From: Rickettsiales bacterium
GTDB lineage: Bacteria; Pseudomonadota; Alphaproteobacteria; Rickettsiales; Anaplasmataceae
Reading direction: 5' to 3'
DNA length: 9,100 bases
Assembly (NCBI GenBank): GCA_031286185.1
Contig: JAITUS010000140.1
Coordinates: forward strand, 1-9,100
Part shown: in pieces, positions 1 through 5,463 of the stretch
Numbering within the stretch: position 1 is the first letter of the stretch
Layout: every line of letters starts with the position of its first letter
Position numbers and translations under genes: made by a program
The notes under the pieces: model-generated
The model's database searches: none
What the model saw: only the letters and a program-made list of their open reading frames with translations
What the model was told of the DNA's origin: nothing

Positions 1-54
1 GTTAGAAAAATGCAGACGATTGTGGAAAAATTGCGAGCGGAAACTCAACACTAG
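1..54 (+). CDS. possible C-terminal end of an unidentified plus-strand gene (partial)
   Basis: Frame 1 is open from the left edge to a TAG at 52-54 and would encode 17 residues, VRKMQTIVEKLRAETQH. The composition (charged, helix-like) fits the tail of a soluble protein, but 17 codons are too few for any family assignment. Frame 2 is also open to position 106, so the choice of frame is uncertain. If real, this gene converges with acpS, which ends at 408 on the other strand, and repeat copy 1 lies between them. Confidence 0.3.
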   Translation, partial: VRKMQTIVEKLRAETQH

Positions 55-149
55 CTTACAGATGATTGTTCTCTCCTTCATTTCTCTCCTATTACGAAGA
101 TTTTAAACAGGTTCTAAGGCAGCTAGTATTCAAATTCTCCCTTATCTAT

Positions 150-380
150 TTGACGTTCTATACTGTCTTAAACGACTTATAAGCGCATTTGAGCTTGTAT
201 TAGGTAAAAACCAGAAGTTTTATAAAGACATGAGGTGCACATAGTGCAAAAATTTAAACATGAGACACCAAATACCCTAAGTTTTTTGTCATTAATCCAC
301 TGCAGAGATTGCGAAGATAAATAAATAGCTTCAGTACTATGATAATGGGGTTGACAGAGTTTGTCAAGTAGTTTTTTTGG
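150..380 (-). repeat. promoter-bearing repeat, copy 1
   Basis: Read on the minus strand, this copy holds a TTGACA/TATCAT promoter, a leader with ATGACAAAAAACTTAGGG, the palindrome TGCACTATGTGCA (236-248), ATGTCTTTATAAAACTTC, and a distal part containing CTTATAAGTCGTTTAAGAC (around 160-180). The distal part matches copy 2 almost base for base over about 39 bp, while copy 3 lacks it. Around the leader ATG it resembles copy 4 but misses about 10 bases, so the reading frame shifts and stops after about 12 codons. It looks like a decayed copy. Confidence 0.8.
339..367 (-). promoter_or_regulatory. sigma70-type promoter in repeat copy 1
   Basis: On the minus strand the -35 is TTGACA (367-362), the spacer is 17 bp and the -10 is TATCAT (344-339). 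It points leftward, away from acpS, with a predicted start near 332. No intact gene is seen downstream within the window. Confidence 0.6.
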
Positions 381-407
381 CCAGTTTAAATCACAATAGT
401 TGTAAAA

Positions 408-779
408 CTAGCCGCAGATTACAACAAATGCAGTAGCGTAATCCCCGTCATCGCTTAGGGAGAGGTGAATTATGTAATCCTTGGAAATAGAATCCTTGCT
501 AATGGTTAGATGCGGCTTTCCTCTTATATCACTGTATATTTCTATGTCTTTCATTGTAATGCCCTGGCTAAATCCACTGCCTAGTGCTTTAACAAAAGCC
601 TCCTTTGCCGCAAAGCGTTTAGCAAAATACTTTGCCCATATTTCTTGACTATTGTACTTTCTGCTTATTTCTATTTCCTGCTCAGTATAGACTTTATTGA
701 GGAATTTTTCCCCATACTTCCGCAGTATTTTCAATATTCTTGGTATACATACTATGTCAGTGCCGATACCGCGTATCAT
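408..779 (-). CDS. acpS: holo-[acyl-carrier-protein] synthase AcpS
   Basis: AcpS transfers 4'-phosphopantetheine from coenzyme A to the serine of apo acyl carrier protein, activating ACP for fatty acid synthesis in the cytoplasm. The 123-aa length is normal for the family, which works as a trimer. The N-terminal GTDIV motif (residues 6-10) supplies the Mg-binding Asp8. The second signature, [13 protein letters not shown] (55-67), supplies the Mg-binding Glu60. The ATG start (779-777) overlaps the proS stop TGA (778-776) as ATGA, so translation is probably coupled to proS and the start is well fixed. The pairing of acpS with a tRNA synthetase has no direct biochemical logic and probably reflects genome compaction. 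It ends at a TAG, and no clear terminator follows before repeat copy 1. Confidence 0.95.
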   Translation of the reverse strand: MIRGIGTDIVCIPRILKILRKYGEKFLNKVYTEQEIEISRKYNSQEIWAKYFAKRFAAKEAFVKALGSGFSQGITMKDIEIYSDIRGKPHLTISKDSISKDYIIHLSLSDDGDYATAFVVICG

Positions 780-2053
780 TCTGCACTGAAGCGATTTATT
801 GCTTCTTCAATCTGCATTTCCTCAACTTCTCCAGTTGCCCTATTTTTTATTTCAACTATATTTTCACTTACTGCTTTCTTTCCAACAATTATTTGCCACG
901 GTAAGCCTATTAGGTCCATTCTAGCAAATTTTACTCCTACGCTCCCTTCCGTGTCATCGTAAAGCACTTTATCGCTTTTCAAAGCATTGTATATTTTGCT
1001 TGCAATCTCCACGCATTTGCTAGTTTTCGTTTGTAAATTGATTAGACCAATCCTAAAAGGAGCCACTGCTTCTGGCCAGATAATCCCTTTATCATCATGA
1101 AAAGCTTCTATTATCGCGCCAACAAGCCTTGAAACTCCAATGCCATACGAACCCATATGCACGTTGACATTCTTTCCATCGTGTGAGGTGATTTTTGCAT
1201 TCATTGGCTTCGAATATTCATCGCCAAAATAAAAAATGTGTCCTATTTCAATACCTTTACTAACGCTTAACTGTTCTCGCGGTATAGGGTAAGTTTTGAG
1301 GTCGTGCATATCGTCTGCAACTGCGTATATACTCTTCAAACTTTCAATATCTTCACTTTCTAGTAACTCAGAAAATTTATTGTCGTAGTATAAAGTGCTC
1401 TCACCGGTGCTTGCCAATATGTGAAATTCATGGCTTAAATTTCCTCCAATTGGCCCTGTGTCTGCTCTTACTCCAATTGGAGTAAGCCCCATGCGTTTGA
1501 AGATTTTTATGTAAGTTTTGTACATCAAATTATATGAATTCAGTGCATTTTCATAGTCTATATCGAAACTGTATGCGTCCTTCATCAAAAATTCCCTGCC
1601 TCTCATAACACCATAACGAGGCCTTACTTCATCACGAAACTTCCACTGAATTTGATATAAACAAAGCGGCAAATCCTTGTAACTCTTTACTGTACCTCTA
1701 ATCAAATCAGTTGCTACCTCCTCATGCGTTGGCCCGAAAAGCATATCACTCTCATGCCTATCCTTAATGCGCAGCATCTCTTTGCCGTAATCATCATAAC
1801 GCCCTGATTCTCGCCAAAGGCTTGCTGGTTGCACACAAGGCATTAATACCTCAATCGCACTAGCTTTATTCATTTCATCTCTGATGATGTCTTCAATATT
1901 TTTAAGCACACGCAGACCGAGCGGCAACCAAGAATAAATTCCTGACGCTGTCTGCTTGATTAAGCTTGCACGTAACGAATATCGATGAGAAACAATTTCA
2001 GCACTAGTCGGGATCTCTTTCAAAGTTGGCAAGTAATATTTAGATAGGCGCAT
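776..2053 (-). CDS. proS: prolyl-tRNA synthetase, short form without editing insertion
   Basis: This class II synthetase attaches proline to tRNA-Pro in the cytoplasm. At 425 aa it is the short alphaproteobacterial type; the E. coli enzyme is about 570 aa. A motif 1 region lies at about 38-76, motif 2 at about 136-163 ([19 protein letters not shown]) and motif 3 at 299-312 ([10 protein letters not shown]). The anticodon-binding domain runs from about 334 to the end. Between motifs 2 and 3 there is no room for the roughly 180-aa INS domain that hydrolyses mischarged Ala-tRNA-Pro, so editing would have to come from a separate protein. The ATG at 2053 is the family start ([13 protein letters not shown]). 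There is no good Shine-Dalgarno: the usual position is taken by a perfect inverted repeat ending 7 bases before the ATG. mrdA lies upstream on the same strand and acpS follows with a 4-bp overlap. Confidence 0.96.
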   Translation of the reverse strand: MRLSKYYLPTLKEIPTSAEIVSHRYSLRASLIKQTASGIYSWLPLGLRVLKNIEDIIRDEMNKASAIEVLMPCVQPASLWRESGRYDDYGKEMLRIKDRHESDMLFGPTHEEVATDLIRGTVKSYKDLPLCLYQIQWKFRDEVRPRYGVMRGREFLMKDAYSFDIDYENALNSYNLMYKTYIKIFKRMGLTPIGVRADTGPIGGNLSHEFHILASTGESTLYYDNKFSELLESEDIESLKSIYAVADDMHDLKTYPIPREQLSVSKGIEIGHIFYFGDEYSKPMNAKITSHDGKNVNVHMGSYGIGVSRLVGAIIEAFHDDKGIIWPEAVAPFRIGLINLQTKTSKCVEIASKIYNALKSDKVLYDDTEGSVGVKFARMDLIGLPWQIIVGKKAVSENIVEIKNRATGEVEEMQIEEAINRFSAE

Positions 2054-2060
2054 TTAATAA

Positions 2061-2096
2061 ATCTGATTGTACTGAATAATTTTAGTACAATCAGAT
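2061..2096 (-). promoter_or_regulatory. perfect 13-bp inverted repeat just before proS
   Basis: ATCTGATTGTACT (2061-2073) and AGTACAATCAGAT (2084-2096) are exact reverse complements around a 10-base loop. In the minus-strand transcript the hairpin would end 7 bases before the proS ATG, covering the normal ribosome-binding position. There is no T-run after it (TTTATTAA precedes ATG), so it is a poor intrinsic terminator. It could be a translational control hairpin, a protein operator or an mRNA processing/stability stem. Confidence 0.75.
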
Positions 2097-2123
2097 CCGT
2101 AGGTAAACTTATTTTGAAAGTAG

Positions 2124-2151
2124 AAAAAAAGCACCGGCGTCTTTCCAGCTA
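2124..2151 (-). terminator. weak candidate terminator at the mrdA stop
   Basis: On the minus strand the mrdA stop is followed by GCTGG, a 7-base loop, CCGGT and then, after GC, a run of seven T (2130-2124). The stem is only 5 bp with wobble pairs, so termination, if any, would be partial and would leave proS readable from upstream. Confidence 0.3.
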
Positions 2152-3699
2152 GGCAAGCATATATCGCAATATCTCACTTGCTATAGCAACATCTTGACGT
2201 AAAGCTTTGCCGTGTTCTATGAATACAGAGATTGCGTAGCGCGGGCCATGGTAGGGGCCATAAGCGATAAACAACTTATGGCTTTCACCCCTGGAGTTTA
2301 TCTCTGGAGTACCGGTCTTGCCGGCAATTTGTATAAACTCAAGCCCTTTTCTATAGGCTCCAGCTTTAGAATTTACTACATCAAACATAGCTTTTCGAAC
2401 TATGTCAAGATGCTCATGATCCACATCAATGTCAGGAAAATTTTGTGTCGTTTTGCTTATCTCAATGTGGGGAATCACTTCTTTTCCTGTTGCAACCCTT
2501 GCTGCAAGAACTGTAAGCTGTAATGGCGTTGTAAGCAAATATCCCTGTCCTATAACCAAGTTGATAGTGTCACCCAAATACCACTGCGAATATAGCTTCC
2601 GTGTGCGCCAATCTCTATCAGGCAATAACCCTGGAGCTTCCTCCTTAAACGTTCCAACCAGTGGCCCACTCCCGATACCAAATTTTCTGGCCATTTCTAC
2701 TAGAGAGTCTATACTTATTTTTTTTCCTGTATTATAAAAGTAAGTGTTGCATGAGAGAGTCATTGCCTCATTTAAAGATACATATCCATGGGCTTTGCTT
2801 TTCAGGCAACGAAATTTCCGCTCTCCTATTGCCATATAGCCCCTACATGAAAATTTTTCTTCTGGTGTGATTATTCCGTCCTTTAAGCCTGCAAGCGCAA
2901 CTATTACTTTAAATATCGAACCAGGTGGAATTTGATACGATAATGCACGATTTACAAGCGGTAATGAGGGAGCATTTAGACTCTCCCAAGCCTCATTTGA
3001 TAATCTGCTAGTAAAAAGATTATTATCGTAAGAAGGTGAATTGTATAACGCTAAAATTTCTCCATTATTTACATCAATGACCACTACGGAGCCTTTGTGA
3101 CTCTGAAATACCTCTGCAATTTTCTTCTGCAGATCAATATCAATTGTTAGCTGCACATCTTGCCCGTCTTGCTGTGGTATGCTCAATAATTCTCTCATAA
3201 CACGCTTCTTAGAATTTATTTCCTGCTCAGATTTCCCTGGTTCACCTTTTAATATATGATCATACGTATACTCAATACCACTTACTCCTACCTCACTTAT
3301 TTCCTGCTGTTTTTTCGTATACCCAAGTACATGAGAACACATCGAACCAAATGGGTAGTAACGTTTATAAAGAGCAGTTGTTTCTGCTTTTGACGGTCTT
3401 GCTACATCAGATTCAATTTCTGATAACATCTGCAGATCAGCTTTTTTACCAGAAATTTTCTGCTCATTAAACACGATTTTGTTTACCGCAAGTTCAACGC
3501 CATTCCTATCTAAAATTCTACCCCGCCTAGGCACAATGTTGGCAATCCGTATCCTATTATTGTTAGACAGCGCTTCGTATTTTTGTCTGTTCCGTATTTG
3601 TAAATTATATAGCCTATAACTAAAAATTGTAGAGATGGTAAGCTGAATACCACCTAATATAAATGCTCTGCGGTTAAAGACTTTGTTTTTTGTCCACAT
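2149..3699 (-). CDS. mrdA: penicillin-binding protein 2 (peptidoglycan DD-transpeptidase, elongation type)
   Basis: PBP2 cross-links peptidoglycan peptides in the periplasm during cell elongation, working with RodA and MreB. The 516-aa protein has one N-terminal membrane anchor (about 12-30), then the conserved RRGRILDRNGVELAVNK segment (about 58-74). The transpeptidase domain has SIFK (Ser261 nucleophile, Lys264), SCN (316-318) and KTGT (461-464), so all catalytic motifs are intact. It is about 110 aa shorter than E. coli PBP2. Much of the loss lies between LAVNK and RYYPFGS, about 36 residues here against roughly 100 in E. coli, meaning a reduced pedestal region. The ATG at 3699 is preceded by GAAGGG (3710-3705) at good spacing. 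Wolbachia-like bacteria are known to retain lipid II synthesis and a few PBPs despite lacking a classical wall. It could be named PBP2 or FtsI-like; the RYYP and GQGYLLTTPLQL segments favour PBP2. Confidence 0.93.
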   Translation of the reverse strand: MWTKNKVFNRRAFILGGIQLTISTIFSYRLYNLQIRNRQKYEALSNNNRIRIANIVPRRGRILDRNGVELAVNKIVFNEQKISGKKADLQMLSEIESDVARPSKAETTALYKRYYPFGSMCSHVLGYTKKQQEISEVGVSGIEYTYDHILKGEPGKSEQEINSKKRVMRELLSIPQQDGQDVQLTIDIDLQKKIAEVFQSHKGSVVVIDVNNGEILALYNSPSYDNNLFTSRLSNEAWESLNAPSLPLVNRALSYQIPPGSIFKVIVALAGLKDGIITPEEKFSCRGYMAIGERKFRCLKSKAHGYVSLNEAMTLSCNTYFYNTGKKISIDSLVEMARKFGIGSGPLVGTFKEEAPGLLPDRDWRTRKLYSQWYLGDTINLVIGQGYLLTTPLQLTVLAARVATGKEVIPHIEISKTTQNFPDIDVDHEHLDIVRKAMFDVVNSKAGAYRKGLEFIQIAGKTGTPEINSRGESHKLFIAYGPYHGPRYAISVFIEHGKALRQDVAIASEILRYMLA

Positions 3700-3860
3700 A
3701 GAATCCCTTCAAATATAGCTCTGTGGCTTATTATACGAATATAAGAGACCGAGAAACTTCGACACATGAATTGCAAAGGCAGTATGTTAAATGTTATAGC
3801 AGTTAAATATAAACAAGTACAACTGTACAAGCATTATCAGCCGTAAGCTAAATAATTCAC

Positions 3861-4100
3861 AGAAACAAAAAAACTACTTGACAACCTTCGCCAGTCCCCT
3901 TATCATATTATTGAGGTTATTCATTTAGCTTCAATCTGTGCAGATTAAACGACGAAAGTATCACGTAATTGGCGTCTTATGTTTAATTTTTTGCACTATG
4001 TGCACCTCATGTCTTTATTAATTTCACCTAGACTTCTAGGTTTTTGCCTATGCAAGCTGAAACGCGCTTATAAGTCGTTTAAGACAGTATAGTACGCCAA
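3861..4100 (+). repeat. promoter-bearing repeat, copy 2
   Basis: This copy is in inverted orientation to copies 1 and 3. It holds the promoter at 3878-3906, the palindrome TGCACTATGTGCA at 3992-4004, then CTCATGTCTTTAT and a distal part (around 4052-4092) that matches copy 1 almost exactly. Where copies 3 and 4 have an ATG at the leader start codon, this copy has ACG (3949-3951). The flank AGAAACAAAAAAACTAC before the promoter is shared with copy 3. Confidence 0.8.
3878..3906 (+). promoter_or_regulatory. sigma70-type promoter in repeat copy 2
   Basis: The -35 is TTGACA (3878-3883), the spacer is 17 bp and the -10 is TATCAT (3901-3906). It points rightward, with a predicted start near 3913, into a broken reading frame and then antisense toward the 181-aa gene. 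Confidence 0.6.
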
Positions 4101-4266
4101 TTTGCAGGATTAGAGAGTGAGCAACTTCTACCACGGGGTTTCTTTTGCCTTTTTGTCCCATTTGGTAAATTTCTTAAATATTAAAGCAATTCATGAACAA
4201 ACATTTGTTTTTGCAACAAATGTTGTCATTCCAGCGCGTGACGCTGGAATCCAGGAATTTTATTAG
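3949..4266 (+). pseudogene. degraded plus-strand reading frame of about 105 codons
   Basis: One frame runs from an ACG (in place of the leader ATG of copies 3 and 4) to a TAG at 4264-4266, interrupted only by TAG at 4090-4092 and 4111-4113. The first segment includes MFNFLHYVHLMSLL (from ATG 3979). The last segment is 49 codons from GTG 4117 and begins VSNFYHGVSFAFLSHLVNFL. It ends inside the palindromic element as NVVIPARDAGIQEFY. It lies behind the copy 2 promoter. No known domain is recognised. It may be a dead gene or chance open frame over repeats; the second segment might still be expressed as a small protein. Confidence 0.35.
4200..4224. repeat. 10-bp hairpin abutting the palindromic element
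   Basis: AACATTTGTT (4200-4209) and AACAAATGTT (4215-4224) pair perfectly around a 5-base loop. The right arm ends on the first base of the TGTCAT element. It has no T-run and could be part of a larger repeat unit. Confidence 0.55.
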
Positions 4267-4345
4267 GTTAGTGAGTATAAAAGTCATGTTGAAATACACC
4301 GTTTTATGGAAAACTGGATCCCAGTGTCGGAGCACTGGGATGACA
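4224..4345. mobile_element. 122-bp palindromic repeat element with terminal hairpins
   Basis: The ends are inverted copies: TGTCATTCCAG at the left (from 4224) and its counterpart ending GGGATGACA at the right (to 4345), similar for about 31 bases. Each end also folds on itself: ATTCCAGCG/CGCTGGAAT (4228-4236 with 4242-4250) and ATCCCAGTG/CACTGGGAT (4318-4326 with 4333-4341). The interior (about 4255-4313) is AT-rich and noncoding. This matches the type of small palindromic element common in Wolbachia and Rickettsia genomes; no transposase is present, so any movement would need help from elsewhere. Confidence 0.75.
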
Positions 4346-4416
4346 GAAGAAGAGGCTACTTGAATAACACCCTCCTGGTAGGCTCAAATCAAAATGTTCG
4401 TACAGGTGTCGTGCTG

Positions 4417-4543
4417 ATACCAATTCCCATTACACAAAGAGCAGATGGACAATAATGCCACTTTACACCGCTGTTTTACTTGTTTCAGTAAGGGCTTTTT
4501 CTTCAGTATTGTCTATCTGCTCTCTGTGCAACGGAATTGGTAT
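4417..4543. mobile_element. 127-bp MITE-like element with about 36-bp terminal inverted repeats
   Basis: The left end (4417-4453) begins ATACCAATTCC and ends GAGCAGATGGACAAT. The right end (4508-4543), read in reverse complement, begins ATACCAATTCC and ends GAGCAGATAGACAAT. The arms differ by a few substitutions and one indel. The interior is only about 54 bp, so the element is non-autonomous. I see no convincing target-site duplication at the two edges (CTG on the left, TAG on the right), so the IS family cannot be named. The whole unit could also fold as one long hairpin if transcribed. Confidence 0.75.
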
Positions 4544-4561
4544 TAGATAAAGTTGTGTGTT

Positions 4562-5107
4562 CTAGCTCATGAAACACCCTGATAAATCAAACAACGTTTT
4601 TCCGTCTTTATTCTTCGCTGTAATACCTAATAGACGTATTTCTGTGCTTGGTACCTTTTCAACTATTTCCCAGTCACTGATACAAGTATCGTCTTCTTGT
4701 TCTGATAATCCACAACCATTTTCGTTAACAATTTCCCATTCACTATTTCGGTGATCATTAATGAATCTTTCAATTTTTTCTGCTTCTGCTCCGCTAAACT
4801 GATGCAACACTTTTTCACAGAGTGCAATCATCCTTTCTTTCGCAGAGGAACAAATTTCACTTTCAGTAAACTTTCCTAACGAATAGTCTATTTGAGTCAA
4901 CCATTTCAAATCTTCTTTTTCAGAAGTTGTAATGATTTCTGGTGAAGAAGTTGCAATATCTATATTTTGATGCTGCTTATCCTGCTTTGACTCTATTGTT
5001 ATATAACAATCATCACTAAAGAAAAGATCTCTCAAATTTGTACAAAAAGGGCCATAGAGAAATTCATTCCATTTCTGATTTATTCTAGTAAAAAGATTGC
5101 TAAACAT
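4562..5107 (-). CDS. hypothetical protein, 181 aa, with paired WEIV motifs
   Basis: I do not recognise the family. The gene looks real: ATG at 5107 is preceded by AAGGAG 8 bases upstream, the best ribosome-binding site in the window. The protein appears soluble, with no signal peptide or membrane segment, and is acidic and charged with several cysteines. Residues 84-120 look helical. SEWEIV (122-127) and SDWEIV (144-149) form a short internal duplication with a 22-residue period. The tail ITAKNKDGKTLFDLSG (162-177) resembles the start of an ankyrin repeat, but only a half-repeat is present. The frame stays open for 32 codons past the TAG stop, running through the MITE-like element to a TAA at 4463, so the C-terminus may have been cut or rearranged by that insertion. 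A lineage-specific, possibly host-directed protein is a guess only. Confidence 0.75.
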   Translation of the reverse strand: MFSNLFTRINQKWNEFLYGPFCTNLRDLFFSDDCYITIESKQDKQHQNIDIATSSPEIITTSEKEDLKWLTQIDYSLGKFTESEICSSAKERMIALCEKVLHQFSGAEAEKIERFINDHRNSEWEIVNENGCGLSEQEDDTCISDWEIVEKVPSTEIRLLGITAKNKDGKTLFDLSGCFMS

Positions 5108-5135
5108 TTTATTACTCCTTGATTAACTTTATTAA

Positions 5136-5165
5136 ATATTAGCACAATAAAATTAAATTTAGCAA
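5136..5165 (-). promoter_or_regulatory. candidate promoter for the 181-aa gene
   Basis: On the minus strand TTGCTA (5165-5160), an 18-bp spacer and TAATAT (5141-5136) precede the start codon by about 30 bases, with an extended -10 TG dinucleotide. In DNA this AT-rich such matches arise easily by chance. Confidence 0.35.
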
Positions 5166-5272
5166 GCATTTTATTAAAATATCAATCAGTTAGTAGATAA
5201 TCATTAAGATAATATTTTAAATAATTTATATGCTAAAATATATTAATCTTGTATAGGTAAAAACCAGAAGTT

Positions 5273-5344
5273 TTATAAAGACATGCGGTGCACATAGTGC
5301 AAAAAATTAAACAATAGTACGTCAAATACAAGTTTTCTTGTCAT
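5273..5344 (-). CDS. possible 23-aa peptide inside repeat copy 3
   Basis: An ATG at 5344 opens 23 codons ending at TAA (5273-5275). It begins MTRKLVFDVLLFNFLHYVH. The same frame in copy 2 reads LMFNFLHYVHLMSLL, and the first residues parallel the gene at 9029 (MTK..., KLRVFF). This may be the truncated start of that gene family rather than a functional peptide. No strong Shine-Dalgarno is seen. Confidence 0.25.
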   Translation of the reverse strand: MTRKLVFDVLLFNFLHYVHRMSL

Positions 5345-5389
5345 TTCAATCTGGGCAGGTTGGAAAGTTAAATAAATAGCTTCAATACC

Positions 5390-5418
5390 GTGGTAAGGGA
5401 GCTGGAGGAATTTGTCAA
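5390..5418 (-). promoter_or_regulatory. sigma70-type promoter in repeat copy 3 (weakened -10)
   Basis: On the minus strand TTGACA (5418-5413), a 17-bp spacer and TACCAC (5395-5390) are found. The -10 has lost its consensus in comparison with the other three copies. If active, transcription would run through the small frame into the 181-aa gene, whose start is about 275 bases downstream. Confidence 0.4.
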
Positions 5419-5463
5419 GTAGTTTTTTTTGTTTCTATCGGGGACGGTTGTTGTATGCCTATT

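Larger units (their letters stand above)
55..407. other. intergenic spacer left of acpS
   Basis: This 353-bp stretch has no convincing gene. Positions 55-149 are pyrimidine-rich and featureless to me. Positions 150-380 are copy 1 of the promoter-bearing repeat. Positions 381-407 follow the acpS stop codon and show no strong hairpin with a T-run, so no intrinsic terminator is evident for the proS-acpS unit. Confidence 0.6.
3700..4561. other. 862-bp repeat-filled spacer between mrdA and the 181-aa gene
   Basis: This spacer holds no intact gene. In order it contains: mrdA upstream sequence (3700-3860, with a lone minus-strand TATAAT at 3735-3730, 30 bases from the mrdA start, and no clear -35); repeat copy 2; a broken plus-strand reading frame; a 10-bp hairpin; a 122-bp palindromic element; a featureless linker (4346-4416); and a 127-bp MITE-like element. 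The pile-up suggests a permissive insertion site that tolerates rearrangement. Confidence 0.7.
5248..5436 (-). repeat. promoter-bearing repeat, copy 3
   Basis: On the minus strand this copy holds the promoter, a leader, an intact small reading frame, the palindrome TGCACTATGTGCA (5289-5301), CGCATGTCTTTATAAAAC and a shared end TGGTTTTTACCTA. It stops short of the distal part found in copies 1 and 2. It lies between uvrD and the 181-aa gene and points toward the latter. Confidence 0.8.
5108..5463. other. spacer between the 181-aa gene and uvrD
   Basis: This 356-bp gap has very AT-rich sequence (5108-5247) with a candidate promoter for the 181-aa gene, then repeat copy 3 (5248-5436), then 27 bp without visible features before the uvrD stop codon. 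No intrinsic terminator for uvrD is apparent. Confidence 0.6.

Noticed and set aside
2..106. Alternative frame 2 reading at the left edge, 34 codons
   Set aside because: It is possible but less protein-like than frame 1, and runs into a pyrimidine-rich spacer.
645..962. Plus-strand open frame of about 105 codons
   Set aside because: It lies antisense to acpS and proS, whose motifs are unmistakable, and its translation has no recognisable features.
2212..2870. Three overlapping plus-strand open frames
   Set aside because: They are antisense to the mrdA transpeptidase domain and explained by its codon use.
4417..4543. Intact insertion sequence
   Set aside because: Only about 54 bp lie between the inverted ends, with no transposase; no clear target duplication is seen.
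3700..4561. CRISPR array or toxin-antitoxin locus in the repeat-rich gap
   Set aside because: The repeats are unlike in sequence, irregularly spaced and inverted; there are no regular spacers and no toxin- or antitoxin-like pair.
4090..4564. Amber codon recoding (three TAG codons followed by open frame)
   Set aside because: acpS and mrdA end normally at TAG, so TAG is an ordinary stop here; decay or chance explains the open frames.
4569..4754. Plus-strand open frame of 61 codons
   Set aside because: It is antisense to the 181-aa gene, which has the better ribosome-binding site.
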